Positions 1 through 9,059 of a stretch of 64,000 nt of DNA are shown one piece after another. The DNA is from Atopsyche davidsoni (Eukaryota; Arthropoda; Insecta; Trichoptera; Hydrobiosidae): contig JAILWY010000008.1 of assembly GCA_022113835.1 (NCBI GenBank), forward strand, positions 7,320,501 through 7,384,500, read 5' to 3'. Both the position numbers and the translations under genes were made by a program. Numbering within the stretch: the stretch's first letter is position 1; each line of letters starts with the position of its first letter. Below the pieces are notes generated by a model. That model was not told the origin of the DNA, did not search any database, and saw only the letters and a list, made by a program, of their open reading frames with translations.

Positions 1-259
1 ATGATTTTGCGAGTTCTGTTTGCTTTTGACACGAGTCTTTATCGAGCAATGCCTCTAATTCTGGACGTTCTTCGTCATCCACATCAAAATCACCACTTTT
101 AAAGCGTCGAAACCAGTACTCGCACGTTTGTTGCGATGGAGCATGTTCACCACAAACTTCACACAGCAATCGGTGACTTTCAGGTGCTTTTTTCTTCCAA
201 CTGAAGCAGAAAAGTAAAGCTTCCCGCAAATTGCGTTTTGTTGGTACAAAAGTTGACAT
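1..259 (-). mobile_element. mariner-family transposase, N-terminal fragment running off the window
   Basis: Reading the minus strand from an ATG at 257-259, 86 codons stay open to the window edge. The frame begins MSTFVPTK and contains LLFCFSWKKKAPESHRLLCE, then QTCEYWFRRFKSGDFDVDDE and a LEALLDKD segment. These are the N-terminal helix-turn-helix DNA-binding region and the linker of Tc1/mariner transposases of the mauritiana type (Mos1-like). The catalytic DD34D domain would lie to the left of base 1. No stop or frameshift is seen in the visible part, so the copy may be young, but I could not recognise a terminal inverted repeat between 260 and 430. A DNA cut-and-paste transposon gene, not a host gene. 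Confidence 0.88.
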
Positions 260-559
260 GATGAGAGCTCAAAAAAAAAATTTGTATACGTATGTAATGA
301 ATTGTTAAAGTATAGCCTGATACGATTCAATATTAGTAACGCTATCTCTTAGAAAATCCTTAAAATTAATGCATACTACTAATATTAAAATAAATTGTAT
401 AATTAATCAATGTTCAATAACCCTAAAAATTAAATAAAAAAAATATATTGTTTGTGATTTTCAAATTTAGTTTCACGTCGGTCTGTCTTTTGCCGAGTTT
501 TGACACATCGGGATTTATTATATTTTAAGTATAGATTGGGTATAATTTTTATTTGTGCC

Positions 560-703
560 ATGGATAATGAAACGATGAGCTTGCTGGTGGTGTGTTTCAG
601 CGCAGTGTGCTTGATGTACATTTTTCGGTCAGGCTATCCTTACATCCTGAATTGTGCCCGGGGTATTAAAAACAGGATACACCCTGCTGCAAGAAATGGG
701 TGA
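560..703 (+). CDS. Small single-pass membrane microprotein 1 (47 aa)
   Basis: I do not recognise this protein. The first in-frame ATG is at 560 in a good context (gccATGG). The frame encodes 47 residues: an acidic N-terminus (MDNETM), one hydrophobic segment at about residues 7-22 (LLVVCFSAVCLMYIF) and a basic tail (FRSGYPY, GIKNRIHPAARNG). By the positive-inside rule it would sit N-out, C-in. Third codon positions are over half G/C although the flanks are strongly A/T, which argues for selection on coding. A canonical AATAAA at 870-875 followed at once by a GT-rich run gives a plausible 3' end. It is intronless as drawn. It could still be a chance frame, but composition and polyadenylation context both favour a real microprotein gene, the first of three in 8.6 kb. 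Confidence 0.55.
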   Translation: MDNETMSLLVVCFSAVCLMYIFRSGYPYILNCARGIKNRIHPAARNG

Positions 704-869
704 TCACGAGAAATATAGAAATATATACAAAAATATTGAAAAAAATGTTGTGTAAATGTGCCCATTTGGAAAAAAATGTATAAAAAGTATATACAGCCAT
801 TCAATTATTACTAAAATCGTATTAATAAAAAATATAAAAAGGATTAATTTTTTTATAGTATTTCTGTAT

Positions 870-890
870 AATAAACAGTTGTTGTGTGTA
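870..890 (+). terminator. Polyadenylation signal with GT-rich downstream element
   Basis: AATAAA at 870-875 is followed within five bases by gttgttgtgtgt, the usual layout of a cleavage/polyadenylation site. It lies 167 bases after the stop of the 560-703 frame, a natural 3'UTR length. Confidence 0.45.
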
Positions 891-903
891 TTTTAATAAT
901 ATT

Positions 904-1560
904 TGTTTTTTTAAGATTATCACATTGATATTTGATTATCTATTAACCTTTTATCGAAATCGTCTTGCTGGTTACACGAAACACCATTAATTTTATAATT
1001 TATCTGAAAATTTTGATTAAAAAAAAGCCAAATCATATATGACTAATATGAAAAGCATTTTAAACAATACGTGTGATATTTTTTAACCATTTTTAAAAAA
1101 AATAGCTTTAACTAAAATTTTATCTACATCGTGTTTTTTCAGTCTAAAGATATATTTTATAATTTTTGAAAAAAAAAAAAGTATGTTATTTGACGTACAA
1201 AAATACAACCATGAGAGTAAGTTTAAAAATTATTTTATAGATATCTGACCTATTACATAATTTTTTTTTGCTAAAGAATCGGTGTGTCTATAAAGACTTA
1301 GTGAATAAAAAAAAAACAAGGAAGAAGTTCAGAGTTTCAGGGGTAAAAAAATAAATATAATTATCACTATAACACCAAACCTTTAACAAAGGCTGTCTGA
1401 GAGATCGATACATGTGAATATTGATTACTTAATCATTAATTAATATCATTTGGGTGTGTTGCTTTTAGGTTTGTTAATGCACGATATTTTTAAATAATCA
1501 CACATACTTTTTTTATTAATTTGCGTGACGTTCTTGACAGCTGAGTAATCGCTGTTTATT
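904..1560. other. AT-rich intergenic stretch
   Basis: Poly-A/T tracts and scattered AATAAA hexamers. I see no coding frame, repeat copy or regulatory motif that I can support. Confidence 0.5.
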
Positions 1561-1734
1561 TTAATCAGTCAGATAGTTTTTAACAAACCTCTTTACTGGC
1601 TAGAGTCGACTCGTAAATATAAAAATTGTATAGAATTAGTACAAGTACTGTCAAAATTTTGAATTTTCATATTACACCATAAGTCCTTGTTTATCTGTCA
1701 TCTATTACGAAGTTCAAAATTATTGTGAAAAGTT

Positions 1735-1782
1735 ATGGCAAATGTCATCTTTGACGGTGGAGACTGTAATTTATGGTCGTGA
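1735..1782 (+). promoter_or_regulatory. Upstream ORF overlapping the start of microprotein 2
   Basis: A 15-codon frame (ATG at 1735, TGA at 1780-1782) ends in the sequence TGATG, so its stop shares one base with the ATG at 1782 of the downstream frame. This layout allows termination followed by reinitiation and may tune translation of the 1773/1782 frame. Inferred from arrangement only. Confidence 0.3.
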
Positions 1783-1988
1783 TGCCGGTGGATGCTCAGA
1801 AACAATACAGTTTGATGGCGGTGGGGGTCGGCACCGCCGTGGTGCTCGTGGTGTTCTGCATACTCTTCGTGAGCATGTTCAAATGTGTTGTCCTTTACAA
1901 ATGTGATTCAGACGTGATAATATACTACGACGAAGGTGACGAAAACGACCCCAACAGACGCTCAGCCCAACGAGAAATCCACGAGTAA
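1773..1988 (+). CDS. Small single-pass membrane microprotein 2 (71 aa; 68 aa from the second ATG)
   Basis: I cannot name this protein. The frame opens MVVMPVDAQKQYS; the ATG at 1782 is an equally likely start. A strong membrane segment follows (LMAVGVGTAVVLVVFCILFV, counted from 1782 about residues 11-33) with small residues on one face (GVGTA) that could pack against another helix. The cytosolic side would be FKCVVLYKC, then an acidic tail (YYDEGDENDPNRR). No signal peptide is needed. Third positions are mostly G/C (runs such as GTG GTG CTC GTG GTG) in a strongly A/T neighbourhood, which is the best coding signal in the first 5 kb. An AATAAA overlaps the TAA stop (1988-1993). It lies 1 kb after microprotein 1 on the same strand. 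Confidence 0.65.
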   Translation: MVVMPVDAQKQYSLMAVGVGTAVVLVVFCILFVSMFKCVVLYKCDSDVIIYYDEGDENDPNRRSAQREIHE

Positions 1989-2119
1989 ATAAACTTACGT
2001 AAAAAATGTCAACTACAAAAATGCTATTAAATAACTTAAGTTACATCCTAAGGAATGCTTTTTATATAATATAAAATACACGAAATATTTATTTTAAAAT
2101 CATAATTTAATTCTGCTTC

Positions 2120-2395
2120 TTCTGATGACTTTCCTCATAGGAAGTTGGTGACTATATCATCGAGGATAATTTTATTTTTTTAATTCGGCCCTACTTTCAC
2201 TGTAAATATCCTCCTTCCAATGCCTTTTTTTTTTCTTCGACTTTTTCTTGGAAAATCAGCTGGAGGATGCTATACTTACTGTTACGAAAAATGTGGCCAA
2301 AATAGGAGACCTTTCGCTTCTTTACCAACGTCAAGAGTTCCTTCTCTTTACGCATTACGAAATATACGCGTTATATTTCTTTCGACCCTTAACAT
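2120..2395 (-). mobile_element. Non-LTR retrotransposon, 3' end of reverse-transcriptase ORF (fragment)
   Basis: On the minus strand an open stretch reads VMRKEKELLTLVKKRKVSYF, then GHIFRNSKYSILQLIFQEKV and KKGIGRR. This is the conserved tail found C-terminal to the reverse transcriptase of a large class of insect non-LTR elements (R-V-T-N-E-x-V-L..KR-K-x-x-Y-(L/F)-G-H-I-x-R..G-R-R). It is followed by the degenerate end (DDIVTNFL) and the 3' tail motif seen throughout this window. It is 5' truncated, as is usual for these elements. At 2395-2445 it abuts a piece of the SINE head (gttgcttgtgcatg on the minus strand), so it is chimeric. Confidence 0.8.
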
Positions 2396-2889
2396 ACGTT
2401 CAAGGCACAGAATGGCAGACATGCACAAGCAACAGAACATGGAGAGAGGAGAATTAAATTATAAAACACTTGATACATTGACTATACGAGAGAGATATGC
2501 TCTGTGAGCTGGTCACCAACCTGAAAAGCACCTGAAGAAGAACATTTTTTTATAAAAATGAAAAATAGGGATATTGGATTGGGTGATGTTTATGTTTAAA
2601 TATCAGTGAAAGCTCTAAACCAAAATAAAATTAAGGATGTATTTTGAATACGTAAAGGCATCCTATACTTTATTGTTTGTGTGGACTACACGTAAGTATA
2701 ATTCGTACTGATAAGATAGGCATGTGGTGATTTAGTAATTTCCCCTTTTCAGCTTCAATATTATTGAATAAATTGTGGCTTCACATTTCACACAATTTTT
2801 TTTTTTCTGTTTTATCAAGAATCCCAGATCAAGCGTTTACACCTGTGCTATATTTCTTATGTTATTTATTATACAATAGTTGTTCCCTG

Positions 2890-2965
2890 TATTTGCGCGC
2901 AGGTTGTGAGGCTTACGAAATGTGGCTTAGGTGGTAGCGTACGTGGGCTTATCTATTTTCGTTAT
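2890..2965. repeat. Dispersed repeat fragment (second copy at 36885-36965)
   Basis: The stretch containing gaggcttac, tgtggcttaggtggta, cgtac and ttattgagt recurs at 36885-36965 with scattered differences. It is presumably an old transposon fragment; its family is not recognised. Confidence 0.5.
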
Positions 2966-2989
2966 TGAGTAAAAAATGTGTAGAAAAAC

Positions 2990-3150
2990 CCTTTAAAAAA
3001 AATCTCTCCATTTTCGAGTTTTTTGATAATTTTAGAAAAATGTTGCAAAAAATCTACTGCACCAATAAAAAAAAATTGAATGCAAAAAAATAGATAAATT
3101 CCTTGTTCTACGCATAAAATTATTTTACTTCTTATACATTGACTTTTAAT
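2990..3150 (+). repeat. Terminal piece of a 540-bp dispersed repeat
   Basis: The stretch with aaaatctactgcaccaat followed by an A-run and ataaattcctt matches 48510-48620, the end of the repeat described at 47959. It is a diverged fragment with no coding capacity. Confidence 0.55.
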
Positions 3151-3489
3151 ATGATAAATATGTGTTTTCCCGAGTGATGTTAAGACATTTTGGACATTAT
3201 AAACACTGAAGGATCTAGAATCCTAAGCAGTCCTTTTTTTAATTGGAATTAAAAGATTACATGTAAACCTATCGTATAGGATTAGTTTAAAAAAAAAAAA
3301 AAACTTACATATTTTGGTTTTGAAAAGTCGTTATTTTAACCATTTTTTTAATATCTTTAAGACTTTACTTTGCCTTTAAAATGGACGTGAATTAAAAAAA
3401 AAATAGAATAGCTCAGTATAACTAGAAAGCAGTCTTTCTGAGGGGTCGCGACGCAACTTGCAACCGACTTCCAATTAGCCAATAGCGTC

Positions 3490-3790
3490 CTATTCTGTTG
3501 CTTGTGTATAGATGCCATTCTGTACCCTGAGCGTGGGTAGAGAATCGGTAATTGAGTAGTGGACTTGAAATGATTGTGGGGGGGATTTGTTCTGGAAGTA
3601 CTTTGGTGAGCTGGGGGGGCTCCTGATATTGTTTTTGTACCCTGCTGCAGAAGCAGTATCAGATCTAGAGCTTTGCAAGGAAAGGGTTTATAATATAATA
3701 ATGCTTTTGGGCAGCAGCAATATAAAACTGCGGTGTAAAAGCCCAAGAAGTTTTATATATATAGAGAGGCAGTTGAAGAAGTATGTAATT
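3490..3790 (+). mobile_element. SINE copy with non-LTR-like 3' tail
   Basis: Starts near ttgcttgtg, runs through attctgtaccctgagcg, atcggtaattgagtagtgga, ctttgcaaggaaagg and gcagcaatataaaactgcg, and ends in a tail (gagaggcagttgaagaag) like the 3' end of the non-LTR element. Other copies lie at 4225, 21850, 30350, 44630 and 55090. No protein is encoded. Confidence 0.7.
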
Positions 3791-4125
3791 ATATTAATCT
3801 AACGGCGAAGAGGCGTAGGAAAGGAAAATTTAATGCGGAATTTGCGCCAGTGGCTCATAATCGGGAGTTCATTGGAATTAATATGTCAGGCCCACCAACG
3901 TTCTTTGAGAAGAGGCACCCGATGATGATGATTTACCGTATTTTATATTTATTTGAAATGTAGTAGCACATCAAACAGTATACCTCTGCGCAAAGCGAAA
4001 GAGAAATTTAACGTGGATGCGGTATTTGCGCCAGTGGCTGGAAGTCGGGAGTTCATTGGAATTAATATGTCTGGCCAACCAACGTCCTTTGAGAAGAGAC
4101 ACCCGATGATGATGATTTACCGTAT
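3790..4125 (+). repeat. Two tandem copies of a SINE/LINE tail module
   Basis: Two modules of about 145 bp (3790-3935 and 3975-4120) share gcgccagtggct, gggagttcattggaattaat, and a tail gagaagaggcacccgatgat repeated into GATGAT triplets. The tail is the same one that ends the SINE and the non-LTR fragments. Confidence 0.6.
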
Positions 4126-4224
4126 TTTATATTCACTGGCGGTCATGGTTGAGAAATGTATGTTTGGCCCACCAAGTCGGGTTAAAATTTAAAATTTACC
4201 CGATGATGATGATTTACCATAATT

Positions 4225-4640
4225 TATATTCACTAAATAGTGTAATGGGTCCTTCTACAACGCAGTTTTATATTTGAATGAAACGTCTGCGTATTGCTGC
4301 TGCCCAATAGAATACCATTACTATATAATCCTTTCCTTACATAGCTCTGGAGCTGAGATTTGATACTCATACAATAGCAGGAGCTCCCCCCACCTCGACA
4401 AAGTACTTCTAGAGCACATCCCTCCACAATCATTACAATCAGTCCACAGCTCCATTACCGATCCTTTACACACGCTCAGGGTTCAAAACGGCAGTCATGC
4501 ACAAGCAACAGATTGGGGAGAGCGGGAAAGAACGCTTACTATATGTAATGATTTACCGTATTTCATATGTACTGACGACCCTGATTGAGAAATGTAATAT
4601 GTGTAGCACATCAAGCAGAGCATTTGTGCAGCTGAACACA
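4225..4640 (-). mobile_element. SINE copy (minus strand)
   Basis: The reverse complement contains the family head (gttgcttgtgcatgac), aatggagc, the ctttgcc..aggtggggggagc block, ctatgtaaggaaagg and the internal gcagcaatac block. At its 5' side it carries the further upstream module (ttcagctgcacaaatg) also seen at 21860. It is inverted relative to the copy at 3490. Confidence 0.65.
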
Positions 4641-4699
4641 AAAGGGATGTATTAAAGTGGAATGCAAATCAGTGTTATTATACATATCGGCGTTTAAAG

Positions 4700-4870
4700 T
4701 GGCGTCGAAAATGATAATAAAATAAAACCAAATGGTTTTGGAGACTACGTTAATTTCACTACTAGCGAGAGCTCTTTCGCCGAAAGAGCTCTCATCTTTC
4801 ATCTTCAAGACTCTTGAAGATGCCGTGTTCGGCGAAAGAGCTCTCGCTAATAGTGAAATTAACGTATGTC
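4700..4870. repeat. Diverged unit of the 199-bp hairpin repeat
   Basis: Contains ccaaatggttttggagacta, gcgagagctctttcgccgaa with its inverted partner ttcggcgaaagagctctcgc, and the central hairpin tcttcaagactcttgaaga. The same parts in a different order build the array at 5290-6000, so this is an outlying, inverted unit. Confidence 0.65.
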
Positions 4871-5290
4871 TATTACGGATTAGTCAATCAGATGCGTATT
4901 TATTACCCATTACGGGTTTATTATAATATTACTAATATGATAAGGCACATTAGTTCATATATAGAAGATGACTTAAAGAAACTTTCAGAAAAATATCATC
5001 GTGATTTGTGTGGGATTTGAACCCACATCTCCTGGTTTACATGACCGGTGTACGAACCCTTGTACTGACGAATCACTTCCGTTTATCGAGAATTTTTAAC
5101 AGTCATACTCTACATATGAATCAATGTGCCCAGGCCAATCAATATTTGGTGATTTGCAAGCACTGGACTTTTTGAACAAAGTAACAAGTGAAGCGATTTT
5201 AGTCCCATCTGGACATTATTTTTAAAATCTATCTTTATAGTTTCTTTAAGTCATCTTCTATATATGATCTAATGTGCCTAATCATATTCG
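4870..5290 (-). mobile_element. tRNA-derived retroelement copy
   Basis: On the minus strand a tRNA-like block at about 5010-5090 carries a B-box-like GGTTCAAATCC and an A-box-like region. It is flanked by the sequences gatgatatttttctgaaag and taatgggtaataaatacgca that recur at 48759-49290 and 58310-58520. The tRNA-like part is internal, not at the 5' end. No protein is encoded. Confidence 0.65.
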
Positions 5291-6000
5291 AAATTAACGT
5301 AGTCTCCAAAACCATTTGGTTTTATTTTATTATAATAAAATGGAGTATTACAAAATGAATACCAGTTCCGTTAATTAGTCCAAAAATGATTTTACCCGGT
5401 GGGCACGATGAATGGATGATTCGCCGAACACGGCATCTTCAAGAGTCTTGATGATGCCGTGTTCGGGGAAAGAGCTCTCGCTAATAGTGAAATTGACGTA
5501 GTCTCCAAAACCATTTGGTTTTATTTTATTATAATAAAATGCAGTATTACAAAATGAATACCAGTTCCGTTAATTAGTCCAAAAATGATTTTACCCGGTG
5601 GGCACGATGAATGGATGATTCGCCGAACACGGCATCTTCAAGAGTCTTGATGATGCCGTGTTCGGGGAAAGAGCTCTCGCTAACAGTGAAATTAACGTAG
5701 TCTCCAAAACCATTTGGTTTTATTTTATTATAATAAAATGGAGTATTACAAAATGAATACCAGTTCCGTTAATTAGTCCAAAAATGATTCTACCCGGTGG
5801 GCACGATGAATGGATGATTCGCCGAACACGGCATCTTCAAGAGTCTTGAAGATGCCGTGTTCGGGGAAAGAGCTCTCGCTAACAGTGAAATTAACGTAGT
5901 CTCCAAAACCATTTGGTTTTATTTTATTATAATAAAATGGAGTACCAGTTCCGTTAATTAGTCCAAAAATGATTTTACCCGGTGGGCACGATGAATGGAT
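5290..6000. repeat. Tandem array, 199-bp unit, about 3.5 copies
   Basis: The marker gggcacgatgaatggatga begins at 5401, 5600, 5799 and 5984, giving periods of 199, 199 and 185. The last unit lacks 14 bases (attacaaaatgaat). Each unit has a strong hairpin: cgaacacggcatcttcaaga pairs with tcttgatgatgccgtgttcg. The hairpin and the sharp homogeneity suggest recent expansion. Confidence 0.9.
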
Positions 6001-6290
6001 GAATGCGCGCACAGTGAGCTCGCGAAAGACGAAAGCAGGCGAGCCGCCATCCTCCTCCAGCCCCCGCCGACCAATGGCGGCCCCCCGGCCCCCCGGCCCC
6101 CCGGCCCCCTGGTCCCCCCCTGGTCCCCCTGGCCCCCCCCTGGCCCCCCCTGGTCCCCGCTGGGCCGGGCCGCCTCCAGTCCTGCCCTGCACTCCGGACG
6201 CACCGGGCGACGCGACCGCCGCGGCCAGCAAGCAGCGAGGCTCATCACCACGACTGTCTCGTCTGTCAGTAGCGTTGAACACAATATTTT
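5995..6290. promoter_or_regulatory. G/C-rich island with C-rich low-complexity core
   Basis: An abrupt change to very G/C-rich sequence, with runs of ggccccccggc and ctggtccccc, many CpG dinucleotides and ccaatggcgg (a CCAAT box). It directly abuts the last 199-bp unit. Frames in both strands are Pro- or Gly-rich artefacts of the simple sequence. It may be a CpG-rich promoter or enhancer upstream of the exon at 8018; no transcript evidence is available. Confidence 0.35.
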
Positions 6291-6299
6291 ACACTTGAA

Positions 6300-7760
6300 T
6301 CAACTGCTAATTTTTTTTCACGTTTTATCAAGTTTTTTCCCCCAGTGCGTGAATAATACGTTGCCGCCTCATTTACAAAACTGCGCAAAACTAATATTTT
6401 TTTTGTTGCTATTTTATCCGCTCGATTGGGTAGTGTGCTCTTTTACTCAGTGCGTGCATTGTATTTGTGTTTATTTACAAGTATCGCCCGAAAGCAAGTT
6501 TTTTTTTACTATTACTATTGCAAAAAAAATATCACCGTGCCCGTGAGATGTTTTTTTTTTTCCGCCGCAAAAAGTTTTATACCACGTGAGCTGTAATTTT
6601 TGTATTACTCAAATTTCGTTCAAAAAAGCGTAAATCGATTACGTTTTTTGCTTATATCTTATGAGTGTATTTAAAATGATGAAATGACAAAATATCACAG
6701 TATTTCATTTAGTATTTTATCATGAAGAAAATTCACAATTGTTTTGATTGAATGTGACTAAAGTTCATAATTACTATATATCCATAAATTGATCAACATT
6801 CCAAGTAAATGTTTAATCCGACCTGCATATTATCGTTGCCCTATTTGCTTAAGTGCACTTTATTGCAATCCTTACATGCAGAAATATTAACTTTACAAAA
6901 TGCATTTTATAAATGCGGTTATTTTTAAAACCCATTTAACAATGATACAAAAATAAACCATGTTTAACTAAAAAACCTAATCGACTTTCACACGGTGCGG
7001 GCATAATTTTTTCGTTTCATTTTTTTTTGTGTTGTGTTTGTAATTTTTTGGGTGATAGTGCTTTTATCTTCTGTTGTGTTTATTTGCTTTTTTTATAATT
7101 TAAAATAAATTCACACAATTTGCAACACGTAAAACAGCACCCTCAGCGTTTTAGCAAAAGTTTATCTAGAATTGCTGCTAGAAGCAGAATTTAAGTAGAC
7201 ACGAGTCGTCGAGAATCAAAACCCGCTTCTTATAATATAATCTAACCGAAACGATTGAAAATAATAATAAAATTTAAACAATTTTTTAACACATGAGAAA
7301 GTACAAAAAAAATCAATTAATTAAATTAAATTTTTACGTATTATTAAAAACAGTCTTGTGCTCTTCTATGTTATGATTATAATTGAAGTTATCATAAAAT
7401 AAAATAAATCTTCTTAAAATATTCTATCGGTATTATATTATAGGTTTAATACAATTTTTTACAAGGCCTGTTGTAAGACATTTTCTTATATTTTAAATAA
7501 AATTTAATAGGTATTTGCATCCGAAATACATGGAGCTTTGTATTTATTAAAAATATATACTTATTTAATTTATACAGCATAATAATCTATTTAATAAATT
7601 ATGTCTTACATTTGCGTAAAACTAAGAATTTTAGTTACGTACAAAAGGCATTGTAATCCTTTTTGGTTGTTTATACCCGTCAAAAATAAAGTGTGAAAAA
7701 AAATCTTTTCGGCCGCTACTTACAATTTTTCTGTTGTTGTTAAGATATATTTTATTTGAA
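6300..7760. other. AT-rich stretch upstream of the Wnt-like exon
   Basis: Long T-runs, A-runs and scattered AATAAA. No open frame with coding-like composition and no recognised repeat. It contains only general AT-rich sequence. Confidence 0.5.
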
Positions 7761-7769
7761 ACACTGGCA

Positions 7770-8017
7770 TGGAAGTAAAGTAGACCCTCTTTCCAGCGTC
7801 CGAGTTACTTCAGTACAAGCCTAGCTCTGTAAGAATTGCCATCATTCCGGGCTCTCAGAGCCGGTGGCGCGTGTAATCCCCCGGTGAAGTGATCACATCT
7901 GCTCCGGTGGTTTCGCGGGCCGTCATCAGAATGGACGTTAATCCCGCGGAGTAGTGGTGGATCTGGAAGTTTCTAGACATTCGGGACAACTCCTCGGTGT
8001 AGAGAGCCAGCGGCGAG
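7770..8017 (+). promoter_or_regulatory. Promoter/5'UTR region of the Wnt-like gene
   Basis: Composition switches from A/T-rich to G/C-rich at about 7780 and stays so to the start codon. A TCAGT initiator-like element is at 7810-7814. A short upstream frame (ATG 7931, TAG 7952-7954, 7 codons) could dampen translation. An in-frame TAG six codons before 8018 shows that the ATG at 8018 is the first in its frame. The exact transcription start is not resolved. Confidence 0.45.
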
Positions 8018-8094
8018 ATGGAGAGGCGCGCTCGAGCGTCGGCTGCGGTCGGCCTGCTGCTCATCCTGGCTGACATCACCCTCGGCAGCTGGTG
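8018..8094 (+). CDS. Exon 1 of a probable Wnt-family ligand gene (signal peptide exon)
   Basis: The ATG at 8018 (gagATGG, good context) opens 25 codons: MERRARASAAVGLLLILADI then TLGSW, with two bases of the next codon (TG) before a perfect donor GTAAGT at 8095. The peptide is a textbook signal sequence: basic n-region RRAR, hydrophobic core VGLLLILA and a likely cleavage near TLG/S. Splicing would complete a second Trp (TG|G), giving S-W-W directly after the signal peptide. Several Wnt subfamilies begin the mature protein with (S/R/N)WW, and vertebrate WNT1 exon 1 ends at exactly this phase-2 position inside the second Trp. Almost every third position is G or C. No exon encoding the Wnt R-R-W-N-C motif is seen downstream, so exon 2 should lie beyond 64000. 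WntA, Wnt1, Wnt5 and Wnt6 are all possible. Another secreted protein is the alternative. Confidence 0.6.
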
Positions 8095-8299
8095 GTAAGT
8101 GCTGCACCACCATCACCCCATGCTTATTACCTCCCGTTTATAAAAAATATATATTCTTCGAATGCCTCTCCTCATTGGAGTCCTCTTTCCGCGTCAGGCT
8201 AGGCGCTCCAAAGCCTTCTGAGACACCGATCAAGTGAACAACGATCAAACGTGCATCTTTATAATCCTCGGTTATATCCTTTCAGCCTGCTCACTCAAA

Positions 8300-8500
8300 A
8301 TTGAGATGGTCTACTTCTTCTGATGCCTCTCCTCATAGGAGGTTGGTGACCATTTCATCGAATACATTCAACGCTGATTCGGCTGTACTCTCGATTTCCA
8401 GTCGCAGTCCACTTATGTTTCCTCCTTTTTCCTTAGATTTTTCCTTGCCATATTTTTCGAAACAATAAATATGGCCTAAATTGACGTTACGCTTTATAAA
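8300..8500 (-). mobile_element. Degenerate non-LTR retrotransposon 3' fragment
   Basis: The minus strand reads RNVNLGHIYCFEKYGKEKSK, then a degraded stretch ending NVFDEMVTNLL and the family tail (cctatgaggagaggcatcag). It is homologous to the GHI..R and tail region of the fragments at 2120 and 16800. It is too short and diverged to be functional. Confidence 0.65.
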
Positions 8501-9059
8501 TATTTTTTTATTTATTCTCATGACCATTTTGATGATTAGACGCGAATACGTACCATTTTTCAATTGGTAATTTTTCTCCATTGAAGCATATAAGTTAGAG
8601 ATCATATTTAGAGATATTTCATAGTAAGACACTTGTATGTACCACATTTTGCAAAAAGACTAGAGTTTCTCCGAGACATTGTTTTTAGACATTTATTTTA
8701 ATTAGGCACTATTATGTAATAAAATTTGTAGAGCCATGTTTTTATTTTTAAAAATGGCAAGAGTCTCTGCATAGTTCTATGAGAAAAACTATTCTCCATA
8801 ACACACACTGGTATGCATTGCAATTTATTTTTTTCATCATATATTAAATTAAATATACAATTTGAATGATTTGTCAATTACCTGGCTGCCTAAATCCGCA
8901 GTTTATCGCAGCCAAACTTTTATTTAAAATATAAAAAGCGGTTACGTTAAAAACGTTGTTAGTTTTTGTTTCGTACTCAAACGCCGCTGAAAATGTCACA
9001 TTGCATTTGACACTAAATCTACAAAAGTCAAACTATAATTTTTTACAAAATTTATTAAC

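Noticed and set aside
1986..1993. AATAAA overlapping the stop codons of microproteins 2 and 3 as a special signal
   Set aside because: A TAA or GAATAA stop followed by A-rich DNA gives AATAAA by chance here; without a GT-rich element it is not convincing.
3357..3746. A 129-codon minus-strand frame
   Set aside because: It lies in a SINE copy; the same frame is broken in all other copies.
5773..6282. A 169-codon minus-strand frame with Gly-rich, collagen-like stretches
   Set aside because: It crosses the 199-bp tandem array and a C-run island. The Gly/Pro pattern follows from simple sequence and there is no G-X-Y regularity over any length.
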